This document shows, one piece after another, positions 24,512 to 32,771 of a stretch of 64,000 nt of DNA. Location: contig NZ_OX365700.1 in NCBI RefSeq assembly GCF_947241125.1, forward strand, positions 1,954,001 to 2,018,000, written 5' to 3'. The notes below the pieces were generated by a model, which searched no databases, was not told where the DNA came from, and saw only the letters and a program-made list of their open reading frames with translations. Both the position numbers and the translations under genes were made by a program. Origin of the DNA: Nitrospira tepida (GTDB taxonomy: Bacteria; Nitrospirota; Nitrospiria; Nitrospirales; Nitrospiraceae). How positions within the stretch are numbered: the stretch's first letter is position 1; each line of letters begins with the position of its first letter.

Positions 24512-26959
24512 ATGAGGGATTTCCCTCAGTCGGTGGTCTGGGTCCTCTGGCTCCTCTGTCCGCTCCTGGCCATCCTGTCCGCCCATTCCGCTCCGGCTCA
24601 ACCGATCGCGGCCTCCAGCGTGGCGACGAGCGGCTCGGCCAATTCGCGCGTCGAGGTCACGGGCGATCGGATCGAATACCTCCAGGAAGTGGACACCTAT
24701 CAGGCCGACGGGTCGGTCGTGATCCTCTATGGCGATCAACGCCTCACGGCTGATCATGTCACCATCCATGCGCTCACGGGCCACGTCATCGCCACCGGCA
24801 ACGTCCATTTGGTCGGGCCGGTGTCGGAAGTCTGGGGCGAGCAATTGCGGTTGGACATCAATACGGAAGGCGGCCTGGTCGCCAACGGCCAGGTCCATTT
24901 CAAGCAAACGAACACGTTCGCCACCGGACGTCTGTTGCAGCGCTATTCCGAAAGCCATTACCGCATCAAAGAGGGGTCCTTCACCAACTGCGATGCCAAG
25001 GACGGGGAGGTGCCGGCCTGGCGGTTTACGTTCCAGGATCTGGATCTCGACACGAGCGACAGTTTGGCCATGAAGGGGGCGTGGTTTTGCGTGTTGGACC
25101 ACAAGCTCTTGCCGTTGCCGACCTTGACCTATCCGGTCAGCTACCGCAAGACGGGGTTCCTGATCCCCTCGCCGACGTTCGACAATCGCTTCGGGTTGGG
25201 CATGCAGGTCCCGTTCTTTTGGGCGATCAATCCCAGCCAGGATCTGCTCATCACGCCGAATTACTACAGCAATCTGGGCTATGGGTCGGATTTTGGTTAT
25301 CGCTACATCCTGAACCGGCAATCGCGGGGCCAGTGGCTGGCGAGCGTCTTTCAGCAGGAGCAGCTCCCAAAGGTATCGGGTGTGCAGGAAGCAGGGGCGG
25401 ATGTCCGGCGCATCCGCGGCCTGCTCAGCGGCAACCATGTGCAGCAATTCGATCAGGATCTCCGGATGATCGCGCAGGTGTTCTTCGTGTCGGACCCCGA
25501 TTATCTCCAGCAACTCAGCAATTCGGGCGTCGCGCGGGCCTTGCCAAGCGGGGAGTCGAACCTGCTGACCACCCAGCGGTGGGGAACCGGCAATCTGTAT
25601 CTGCTCGGGCAATATCTCCAGCCCTTGCAGTCCGGCGGCAGCGACACGTTCCAGCGCCTGCCCGAACTCGGCTACAGCATGGCGAATACGGCGACCCCCC
25701 TCACCGGGCCGCTTCAATTCAACATGGATACGGGCATGACCTATTTCTACCGGGACGAGGGATTTCATGTCGGCCGCGCCACCATCATGCCGGGCTTGAC
25801 CACCGACACGTTGAACCTCGGCCATGTCGTGGGGCTCACCCCGCAAGCCAAGTTTCTGGAATCCTATTACTCGCGCGGGGCGGTCGAGGATGTCTCGGTG
25901 CAGCGCCAGACCTTCTGGGCGGCGCTGGAGGCCAAGTCGCGGCTCACGAAACGGTATGGGACGGGCGACGGCACCAGCATGCTCCACACGATCGAGCCCC
26001 AGGTGATCTACGAATACGTGCCGGCCTCGGATCAGTCCCAGATCGCTCAGATCGACCAATTGGACGATTTGCCCAAGAAAAATCTGGTGACCTATGCCGT
26101 GCGCAGCCGATTGCTGGAGAACAAGCGCTCCGGCAGCGCCTTCAACTGGCTGGATCTGATGATTGCGCAGAGCTACCACGTCGGAGCGGTGCAAACCAGA
26201 GCACGGGATTTCACGCCGGGCGCGCCCCCGACGCTCGGCACGATCACCCAACCGTTGTTTCCCGCCACCACCACGGTCGACGGCCGGAAATTTTCCGATC
26301 TGTGGATCCGGGCGATGATCGGCAACAACACCCCGGAATTCATCCCCGGTCTGACCCCGAACACGATCGATATCTGGTCGCGCCACTATTCGTTGAACCA
26401 GTACCTCACGGTGGACGCCTTCGTCGATCCCTATAAGGGAACCTTGAGCCAGTTCAACACCGATTTCCGGGTGCAGAACAACAATGCCTGGTATATCGAG
26501 GTCGGCCAGCGCTATGCCCGCGAGGGCAATCTCGTGCGCCGCGGGGACATCTGGAATCCGATTTCATTCAACGAGGTCTATGCGCCGACGTCGGAGATTC
26601 AGTTCGTCACGGCCATGGCGGCCGTGCGCCTGTCGCAGGGATGGACGGTCGGGGCCCGCGGCTATTACGACCTGAAAAACGGGCGGAGTCCGGAGTACGA
26701 TGTCGTCGGGATGTACCAGAACCCATGCAAGTGCTGGTCGCTCGGGATGTGGTACCTGCAGTTTCCCGACCGCGTGCAGTACAACGTGGTGCTCAGCCTG
26801 ACGGGAATCGGATGGACGGAGAACTTCGGCACCGCGGTCCTGAAGACCATTCTCTCGCCGATCATGATCGGCGAGCGAGGCCTGCCCTGGGCGGCGGTGG
26901 GAGGCCCCTACGGTCGCATGCAGCCGGCCGGACAGTCCGGCGCCTCTGCCATCAAATGA
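24512..26959 (+). CDS. lptD: LPS-assembly outer-membrane protein
   Basis: About 815 residues from ATG 24512, one base after the folC stop. Signal peptide (WVLWLLCPLLAILSAHSAPAQ), then the OstA/LptA-like beta-jellyroll (VEVTGDRIEYLQEVDTYQADGSVVILYGDQRLTADHV), then a large 26-strand-type barrel containing the conserved YFWAINPSQD-like segment (VPFFWAINPSQDLLITPNYYS). LptD with LptE inserts lipopolysaccharide into the outer leaflet. Cysteines are present in the N-terminal region (FTNCDAKDG, WFCVLD) and near the C-terminus (NPCKCW), consistent with the inter-domain disulfides of active LptD. Confidence 0.93.
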   Translation: MRDFPQSVVWVLWLLCPLLAILSAHSAPAQPIAASSVATSGSANSRVEVTGDRIEYLQEVDTYQADGSVVILYGDQRLTADHVTIHALTGHVIATGNVHLVGPVSEVWGEQLRLDINTEGGLVANGQVHFKQTNTFATGRLLQRYSESHYRIKEGSFTNCDAKDGEVPAWRFTFQDLDLDTSDSLAMKGAWFCVLDHKLLPLPTLTYPVSYRKTGFLIPSPTFDNRFGLGMQVPFFWAINPSQDLLITPNYYSNLGYGSDFGYRYILNRQSRGQWLASVFQQEQLPKVSGVQEAGADVRRIRGLLSGNHVQQFDQDLRMIAQVFFVSDPDYLQQLSNSGVARALPSGESNLLTTQRWGTGNLYLLGQYLQPLQSGGSDTFQRLPELGYSMANTATPLTGPLQFNMDTGMTYFYRDEGFHVGRATIMPGLTTDTLNLGHVVGLTPQAKFLESYYSRGAVEDVSVQRQTFWAALEAKSRLTKRYGTGDGTSMLHTIEPQVIYEYVPASDQSQIAQIDQLDDLPKKNLVTYAVRSRLLENKRSGSAFNWLDLMIAQSYHVGAVQTRARDFTPGAPPTLGTITQPLFPATTTVDGRKFSDLWIRAMIGNNTPEFIPGLTPNTIDIWSRHYSLNQYLTVDAFVDPYKGTLSQFNTDFRVQNNNAWYIEVGQRYAREGNLVRRGDIWNPISFNEVYAPTSEIQFVTAMAAVRLSQGWTVGARGYYDLKNGRSPEYDVVGMYQNPCKCWSLGMWYLQFPDRVQYNVVLSLTGIGWTENFGTAVLKTILSPIMIGERGLPWAAVGGPYGRMQPAGQSGASAIK

Positions 26960-27045
26960 CCGGCGCGACGGCCTGCCCACTGGCCTGAGGGAGCAATCTA
27001 TCTTCTGCCGCAAGGTGAAGCGCGCGAAGCAAGGAGGAGCGGGAT

Positions 27046-27606
27046 ATGTTTGTCAGAAAAGGGAAACGGGCGGTGGGACGAATAGCGCTGGGAGCGTTCC
27101 TGTGGCTCTGTTCGGCCTGTTCGAGTCTCCCGGGAACGACCCTGCCTTCCGAGTCGGCCTCTCCTCATCCCCACCTCCGCCACGCCCGTCTGTACCTTGC
27201 CGCTGCGGACTATCGGCGTGCGATCGACGCCTGTCTGGAAGAGGTTCGCGCGCGGCCCTCCGTGGCGAGTTACGTCTATCTCACGTACGTCTATCATGCC
27301 TTGGACGCATACCTGGACGATTTGGCCAAAAAGGACCAGTGGGTCGGCATCGAACAACTCGCGCTCAGCCTAGCCGGCGACCGGCCGGAGCAGTTGTTGG
27401 ATCCTCCCGACATCCTGGCTCGTGTGGCGAAGGAACTGATCCATACGAGTGTTCAGAAACAGTCCGACATCACGGCCGCGATGGCCTCCCGGTTGGATGC
27501 GGCGGAAGTCAGGCGCCTCTGGGAAGAACAGACGGCCTGGCGGCGCGCGCATCCGCAGGATTGGTGGCGGTCTGCCCCCGAGGCGTGGCGTTGGGACAGT
27601 CCGTAG
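27046..27606 (+). CDS. Putative lipoprotein with TPR-like helices
   Basis: 186 residues behind a strong AAGGAGGAG site. The signal segment GAFLWLCSACSS carries a probable lipobox Cys. The mature part HLRHARLYLAAADYRRAIDACLEEVRARPSVASYVYLTYVYHAL is helical with the spacing of one or two tetratricopeptide repeats. The remainder is helical and Trp-rich at the end. No enzymatic motif. It lies between lptD and trxA on the same strand. Confidence 0.65.
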   Translation: MFVRKGKRAVGRIALGAFLWLCSACSSLPGTTLPSESASPHPHLRHARLYLAAADYRRAIDACLEEVRARPSVASYVYLTYVYHALDAYLDDLAKKDQWVGIEQLALSLAGDRPEQLLDPPDILARVAKELIHTSVQKQSDITAAMASRLDAAEVRRLWEEQTAWRRAHPQDWWRSAPEAWRWDSP

Positions 27607-27727
27607 CGACGGTCCCGCCGTTGACAGCCGAGCGACGGGGAGATTAGGATGCGTGAGTGTCTCGCTCGCGCGAGCGTTGCCGCAGAGATGATTGTAAGGT
27701 GACTGCGTAACCGAAGGAGGCCGTCCG

Positions 27728-28075
27728 GTGGCTGGCTTAGCGCTGAAAGTCGATGATAAGAACTGGGAAGCCGAAGTGATCAACGCGCCGGAACTCGTCA
27801 TGGTCGATTTCTGGGCGGTGTGGTGCGGACCCTGCCAGATGGTGGCGCCCATCGTGGATGAGCTGGCCCAGGAATATGCCGGTCGGGTGCGGGTTCGAAA
27901 GCTGAACACGGATGAAAACCCGGAAATTGCCGGCCGCTATCAGATCATGAGCATTCCGACCATTCTGTTTTTCAAGAACGGTCAATTGGCCGAGCGTCTG
28001 GTTGGCGCCCGTCCCAAGCGACAGTTCAAGGACGTGATCGATTCGTTGTTGGCGAAGCCCTCCGCGACCACCTGA
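27728..28075 (+). CDS. trxA: Thioredoxin
   Basis: 115 residues, GTG start behind GAAGGAGG. The active site is FWAVWCGPCQMVAPIVDELA with the redox pair Cys-Gly-Pro-Cys; the cis-proline loop MSIPTILFFKNG and the conserved buried Asp (VMVDFW) are present. Cytoplasmic disulfide reductase supplying ribonucleotide reductase, peroxiredoxins and others; a PrxQ-type peroxiredoxin is encoded at 40.0 kb. recN follows after 32 bases. Confidence 0.95.
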   Translation: MAGLALKVDDKNWEAEVINAPELVMVDFWAVWCGPCQMVAPIVDELAQEYAGRVRVRKLNTDENPEIAGRYQIMSIPTILFFKNGQLAERLVGARPKRQFKDVIDSLLAKPSATT

Positions 28076-28107
28076 CCGCTCGTCGTGGTTCACCCTCATC
28101 GGGGTTC

Positions 28108-29799
28108 ATGCTCAGCGAGTTGCGAGTTGCCAACTTTGCGCTGATCGAGCAACTCCAGCTCACTCTTCCGCCAGGATTCGTCGTGCTGACCGGTGAAACC
28201 GGGGCCGGCAAATCCCTTCTCATCGATGCGATCGCGCTGCTGCTCGGCCAGCGGGCGGCGGCGGACCTCATCCGGACCGGAGCGGAGGAGGCCGAACTGG
28301 AAGCCGCCTTTTCTCTCTCCGATCCCCACCCGCTCGTTCAGCACCTTCGTTCGCTCGACCTGCTCGGTTCCCAGGAGACGGAGCTGATCGTCCGGCGCGT
28401 CCTCTCCCGGTCGGGCCGGAGCCGGACCTATGTGAACAGCCGCCTGGTGCCGCTTCAGTACCTGGAACAACTCTCCGGGGTGCTCGTGGATATTCACGGG
28501 CAGCACGAACAGCAGTCCCTGCTACGTCCGGCCATGCAACTGGCCGCAGTGGACGCCTTTGCATCTCACGATCATCTGCGGGGACAATATAAGCGGGCCT
28601 TCGAGCAGTGGCGTCTGGCGCGCCGGATAGCGACGGAGGCGGAAGCCCAGGCCCTGGATCTCCGGCAGCGAGAAGAGCTGCTGCGGTTTCAGGCTAAAGA
28701 AATTCAGGATGCGGCGCCGTCGCCTGAAGAGGATCGGGAGTTGCTTGAGGAACTCCAGCGGCTCCGCCATGCGGACAAGCTCCAGAGCCTCTCCGAGGCC
28801 GCATACCAGATTTTGTATCAGGCTGATGGGGCGGTGCTGGGACAACTGGCGATGGTGGAGCGGCAGGCGCAAGAGCTGGCCGGAATCGACCGGACAACCG
28901 CGGACTGGCTGCCCGAGATCCGTACGGTCAAGGTCAAGCTGCGGGACCTGGCCGATGAAGTTCGGCGGTATCGGGACCGGATCGCCGCCGATCCGTCGAA
29001 ACTGGCCGAGGTGGACGATCGGTTGGCCCTCTTGGAGCGTCTGAAAAAGAAATACGGCGGCACGCTGGAGGCGGTATGCCGGAAAGGCGACGAGCTGCTG
29101 GCAGCCCTCTCTCTGCTGGATCATTCACAGGATCGGCTGCACAACCTGCAAGAGGATGAGCGGCAGGCCTTCCAAGAAGTCCGCCGGCTCGCAGATCAGT
29201 TGTCGGCCGCCCGGGAACGCACGGCCGCTCTCCTGGAAAGTCGCCTCCAACGGGAGTTCACGGATCTTCAAATGCCGCACGCACGGTTGCAGGTCAAGAT
29301 CGAACGGAACGACGGCGACGAGCTCTTCGACCCGGCCGGCCAGGATCGGGCTGAATTTCTCTTTTCGGCCAACAAAGGGGAACCGTTGCGTCCCCTGGCG
29401 CGGGTGGCGTCGGGCGGGGAGTTGTCCCGGGTCATGCTGGGGCTCAAGACGGCGTTGGCCGCGCACGATACCGTTCCAACGCTGATCTTCGATGAGATCG
29501 ACGCCGGCGTCGGAGGAGCGGCAGCCGAGGCGATCGGCCGGCGGCTCAGGGCGCTGGCGGCCTATCACCAGGTGTTGTGCGTCACACATCTCCCGCAGGT
29601 CGCGTCGCAGGCCCACGCGCATGTTCTGGTGGAAAAGCAGGCCAGGAATCGGAGGACACAGACCTCGGTCAGGCTCCTGGATGCGGGATCGCGGGCCGAG
29701 GAGATCGCCAAGATGTTGGGAGGCCAGACGGTCACGTCGACGATGCGTCGGGCTGCGGCGGAGTTGTTGAAACAGGGCGGGCAGGCCGAGTCGGACTGA
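28108..29799 (+). CDS. recN: DNA repair protein RecN
   Basis: 563 residues, full-length SMC-like ATPase. Walker A is LTGETGAGKSLLIDAI near residue 30, the RecN-specific DIHGQHEQQSLL follows near 130, two long coiled-coil arms span about 150-390, and the C-terminal lobe has RVASGGELSRVMLGLK (ABC signature) and LIFDEIDAGVGG (Walker B). It acts in double-strand break repair. It converges with the HD-GYP regulator gene, with only eight bases between stop codons. Confidence 0.97.
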   Translation: MLSELRVANFALIEQLQLTLPPGFVVLTGETGAGKSLLIDAIALLLGQRAAADLIRTGAEEAELEAAFSLSDPHPLVQHLRSLDLLGSQETELIVRRVLSRSGRSRTYVNSRLVPLQYLEQLSGVLVDIHGQHEQQSLLRPAMQLAAVDAFASHDHLRGQYKRAFEQWRLARRIATEAEAQALDLRQREELLRFQAKEIQDAAPSPEEDRELLEELQRLRHADKLQSLSEAAYQILYQADGAVLGQLAMVERQAQELAGIDRTTADWLPEIRTVKVKLRDLADEVRRYRDRIAADPSKLAEVDDRLALLERLKKKYGGTLEAVCRKGDELLAALSLLDHSQDRLHNLQEDERQAFQEVRRLADQLSAARERTAALLESRLQREFTDLQMPHARLQVKIERNDGDELFDPAGQDRAEFLFSANKGEPLRPLARVASGGELSRVMLGLKTALAAHDTVPTLIFDEIDAGVGGAAAEAIGRRLRALAAYHQVLCVTHLPQVASQAHAHVLVEKQARNRRTQTSVRLLDAGSRAEEIAKMLGGQTVTSTMRRAAAELLKQGGQAESD

Positions 29800-29807
29800 T
29801 CTGATCG

Positions 29808-30947
29808 TTATGGATCAGGAGCGGAGATAGGGACATTGGCCAGAGCCAGCGCCGGAAGAGAGGTTTTACATTCGCTGACGACCTGGGCAAACATGGTTGC
29901 CAGGCGCGGGTCGAAGTGAGTATGGGCCTGCTGGACGACGTAACGGATGGCGTCGTCGATCGGGAGCGGCGTAGCGCTCGGGCCGTCGGAGGTGATGCGG
30001 TCGAACTCTTCAGCGATCCCCACGATGCGGGCCAGCAGCGGAATGCCTTCTCCTTGCAGTCCGTGCGGAAATCCCTTCCCGTCGTACCGTTCGTGATGAT
30101 AGGAGATGATCTGCCCGACCTCGGCCGGAATGCCGAGCGACAGGACCATCCTGGCGCCGATTTCGGTATGGCGCCCCAGCCGTTCCGCTTGCGCAGTCGT
30201 TTGCTCCGAGGTTTGAGCCGCTTCCATCCCGATCATGCCCAGGTCGTGGAGAAACGAGCCCAAGGCCAGGGATTTCTGCTCCGCCGGAGTCAGACTCAAA
30301 CGGTTTCCGAGCAGCGTCGCGTAGAAGCTGACGCGGCTGGAATGATTCAGAAGGTTCCGGTCTTTGGCTTCCAGCAGGCTGGAGAGCAGCGGCACCAAAT
30401 CGGCATAGTCCCCTGACTCAATTCGCCTCTCAGTCTTGTGCTTCGTCAAGGCCTGATAATTTTCCCGCAGCCGGACCCAGGCCTGTGCGGCCTGATCCTC
30501 TGATTGCCAGAGCGCCTGGCTGCCTGCGAGGAAGGCCCGGAGGAAATCGAGACGCTTTTTCTTGTCCAGCGTTTGGTTGATCAGCGTGATCAGCTCGGTC
30601 ACGTTGAAGGGCTTGAGCAGGTATCCCGCCGCCCCGTGACGAATGCCGTCCATGGCGGATTTCAAGCTTCCATAGCCGGTGATGATGATCACTTCGATGT
30701 CCCGATAGAGCTGCTTGATGTCCTGCAAGAGATCAAGGCCCTGCCGGTCGGGAAGCTTCTGATCCAAGGTGATGAGATCGATGCGGTGCTCTTGAAGGAG
30801 GCGGAGCGCGTCGCGCGCGCAATCGGCCGATTGGACATTGAAGAAGGGGCGCAGGATGACTTTGAGGGCGTCTCGGGGACCGGCTTCGTCGTCGACGACT
30901 AAAATCGTAGGTTTGTCCGTCTGCGAGGGGTCCTGGTTGAAAGGCAT
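29808..30947 (-). CDS. Response regulator with HD-GYP domain, probable c-di-GMP phosphodiesterase
   Basis: 379 residues. Receiver domain 1-125 with the acidic pair Asp19/Asp20, phospho-acceptor Asp62 (LITLDQKLPD), Thr90 and Lys112. A helical linker leads to an HD domain (GSFLHDLGMIG) and the GYP-type motif YHHERYDGKGFPHGL, so HHE and GxP are intact. HD-GYP proteins hydrolyse c-di-GMP. It is the last gene of a minus-strand signalling block whose first member carries a PilZ c-di-GMP sensor. A promoter-like TTGACA-17-TACACA ends six bases before the ATG and there is no ribosome site. Confidence 0.92.
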   Translation of the reverse strand: MPFNQDPSQTDKPTILVVDDEAGPRDALKVILRPFFNVQSADCARDALRLLQEHRIDLITLDQKLPDRQGLDLLQDIKQLYRDIEVIIITGYGSLKSAMDGIRHGAAGYLLKPFNVTELITLINQTLDKKKRLDFLRAFLAGSQALWQSEDQAAQAWVRLRENYQALTKHKTERRIESGDYADLVPLLSSLLEAKDRNLLNHSSRVSFYATLLGNRLSLTPAEQKSLALGSFLHDLGMIGMEAAQTSEQTTAQAERLGRHTEIGARMVLSLGIPAEVGQIISYHHERYDGKGFPHGLQGEGIPLLARIVGIAEEFDRITSDGPSATPLPIDDAIRYVVQQAHTHFDPRLATMFAQVVSECKTSLPALALANVPISAPDP

Positions 30948-30954
30948 AGGTAGG

Positions 30955-30983
30955 TGTGTAGTGGTAATCGCCTAAAATGTCAA
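30955..30983 (-). promoter_or_regulatory. Candidate leaderless promoter of the HD-GYP regulator gene
   Basis: On the minus strand TTGACA (30983-30978), a 17-base spacer and TACACA (30960-30955) that ends seven bases before the ATG at 30947. The bases between, CCTACC plus flank, contain no Shine-Dalgarno sequence. Confidence 0.35.
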
Positions 30984-31214
30984 GCAATTCACAGGCCCTG
31001 AACGGTGAATGCTGTGGACAAGAGAAAGCTCGTAGGTGGGTTTATGACATGGTGTCGTTGACATTCTACCATATATAGTGGGGTCAGGCCATGGGGTGCT
31101 TGCATATAGGCGCGAGGCAGTCCTTTCAGATCGAGCCATGATTCTGACAAAAATGAATATCCTGTGAAAAGATTGTGGGCCGGCTGTGTGAACGGATGTG
31201 GAGGGAGCTCGTGG

Positions 31215-32630
31215 TTATTCCTGCGTCATCGATGGAGGGTCAGAAGCGGCGGGGACCGTCTCCGGACGTGAAATGCCGAGAGTGTCCATTCGGTACTTGA
31301 GCATGCGCCGGCTGATGCCGAGCAGCGTGGCGGCATGAGTCTGCACGTAATTGGTCCGGCGCAGCGCGTCCAAAATGATGTCCTTCTCGAAATCCATGAC
31401 GGCCTTTTCCAGCGACACGCGTCCCGACAAGATATCCTCGCGGAGCGTGCTGGATTTGGTGTCGGACTTCAGCGAGTTGGGGAGGTGGTCGGGCATGATC
31501 GCGGCCCCTTGGGACCAGAGCACGGCCTGCTCGATGACGTTTTGCAGCTCGCGCACGTTGCCGGGCCAGGGATAGCGGCAGATTAACTCCAAGGCTTCCT
31601 TGGAAAAGTCCTGTGGGGGGCGCTTGTCTTCCTCGTTGCGCTTGCTCAGAAAATGCTTGGCCAGCAACGCGACGTCTTCTCCGCGCTCGCGCAGCGGCGG
31701 GAGGTACAGGGAGATGACGTTGATGCGGTAGTAGAGATCCTCGCGAAACGTGCCGCGCCGCACCAATTCGTCCAGGCTCTTGTTCGTGGCCGCCACGATC
31801 CGGACATCCACCTTAATCGGTTGCACGCCGCCGATCCTCGTAAATTCTCGCTCTTGAAGAACTCGAAGCAGTTTGGCCTGCGTGGTCGGGCTCAAGTCCC
31901 CGATCTCGTCCAGGAATAACGTGCCCGTATGGGCGAGCTCGAACTGGCCGACGCGGCGGGCGGTGGCGTCGGTGAACGACCCCTTTTCATGTCCGAAGAG
32001 TTCGCTTTCGATCAGGGTCTCGGGCAAGGCCGCGCAGTTCAGCGCGACGAACGGGCGGTCCCGGCGGGCGCTGTTGTAATGGAGCGCCCGCGCAACCAGT
32101 TCCTTGCCGGTGCCGCTTTCCCCGGTAATCATCACGGTGGTCCGGCTGTCGGCAACCTGCTCGATCTTGGAATAAATCTCCTGCATCGCCGAGCTTTTTC
32201 CGATCAGATTGTGAAACCCGTACCGGTGAACCACTTGGGCGCGCAGGTATCGGACTTCGCGCTCCAGTTCCTGGTTTTCCAGGGCCTTGGCGATGATGAT
32301 GCGGAGTTCGTCGATTTCGAACGGTTTCGAAATGTAATCGGCGGCGCCGAGCTTCATGGCGTCCACGGCCGTCTTTACGGCTTTCGTGCCGGTGAGCATG
32401 ATGACCGGGACCGAACGGTCTTCCGCTTGCAATTTCTCGAGCACGGCAAGGCCGTCCATTCCGGGGAGGATCACGTCGAGCAGCACGAGATGCGGACTTT
32501 CGCGCCTGAACAGGTCCAACCCTTCCTGCGCATCCGCGGCCTGGAGCACCTCATAGGTCGGCTCCAACACCATCTTGAGCGACGTGCGGACCCGTGGCTC
32601 ATCGTCAACGATCAGAATGCGTCTCTTCAT
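31215..32630 (-). CDS. NtrC-family sigma-54 dependent response regulator
   Basis: 471 residues. Receiver domain with phospho-acceptor Asp52 (LVLLDVILPGMDG) and MLTGTKAVKTAVDAMKLGAADYISKPF. AAA+ domain with Walker A GESGTGKELVARAL near 170, LFLDEIGDLSP (Walker B) and RxNVISLYLPPLRER. The sigma-54 contact loop reads KGSFTDA instead of the canonical GAFTGA; the essential Thr and Phe are kept, the second Gly is Asp. The FIS-type helix-turn-helix near the C-terminus is ATLLGISRRMLKYRMDTLGI. It should activate RpoN promoters when phosphorylated. It is downstream of the 1196-residue regulator on the same strand; no cognate kinase adjoins. Confidence 0.95.
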   Translation of the reverse strand: MKRRILIVDDEPRVRTSLKMVLEPTYEVLQAADAQEGLDLFRRESPHLVLLDVILPGMDGLAVLEKLQAEDRSVPVIMLTGTKAVKTAVDAMKLGAADYISKPFEIDELRIIIAKALENQELEREVRYLRAQVVHRYGFHNLIGKSSAMQEIYSKIEQVADSRTTVMITGESGTGKELVARALHYNSARRDRPFVALNCAALPETLIESELFGHEKGSFTDATARRVGQFELAHTGTLFLDEIGDLSPTTQAKLLRVLQEREFTRIGGVQPIKVDVRIVAATNKSLDELVRRGTFREDLYYRINVISLYLPPLRERGEDVALLAKHFLSKRNEEDKRPPQDFSKEALELICRYPWPGNVRELQNVIEQAVLWSQGAAIMPDHLPNSLKSDTKSSTLREDILSGRVSLEKAVMDFEKDIILDALRRTNYVQTHAATLLGISRRMLKYRMDTLGISRPETVPAASDPPSMTQE

Positions 32631-32771
32631 ATCATGTCGGCTCGTGTGACGAGGGGTGTTGGAAACCTTTGCGGTCCGTGGGCGGCCGACTCTCCGGAGG
32701 GGGGACGAACCCCGCGCGTCACTCCGGGTTTTACCTCAGCACCGGAGGAAGTATACACGGAGGTTCCGCTT

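Noticed and set aside
27615-27650. TTGACA near 27620 as trxA promoter
   Set aside because: The matching -10 (TTAGGA) is poor and the distance to the trxA start is about 80 bases.
31050-31085. TTGACA followed by TATATAG in the HD-GYP/NtrC gap
   Set aside because: The spacer is only about ten bases, too short for a sigma-70 promoter, and no gene follows on that strand.
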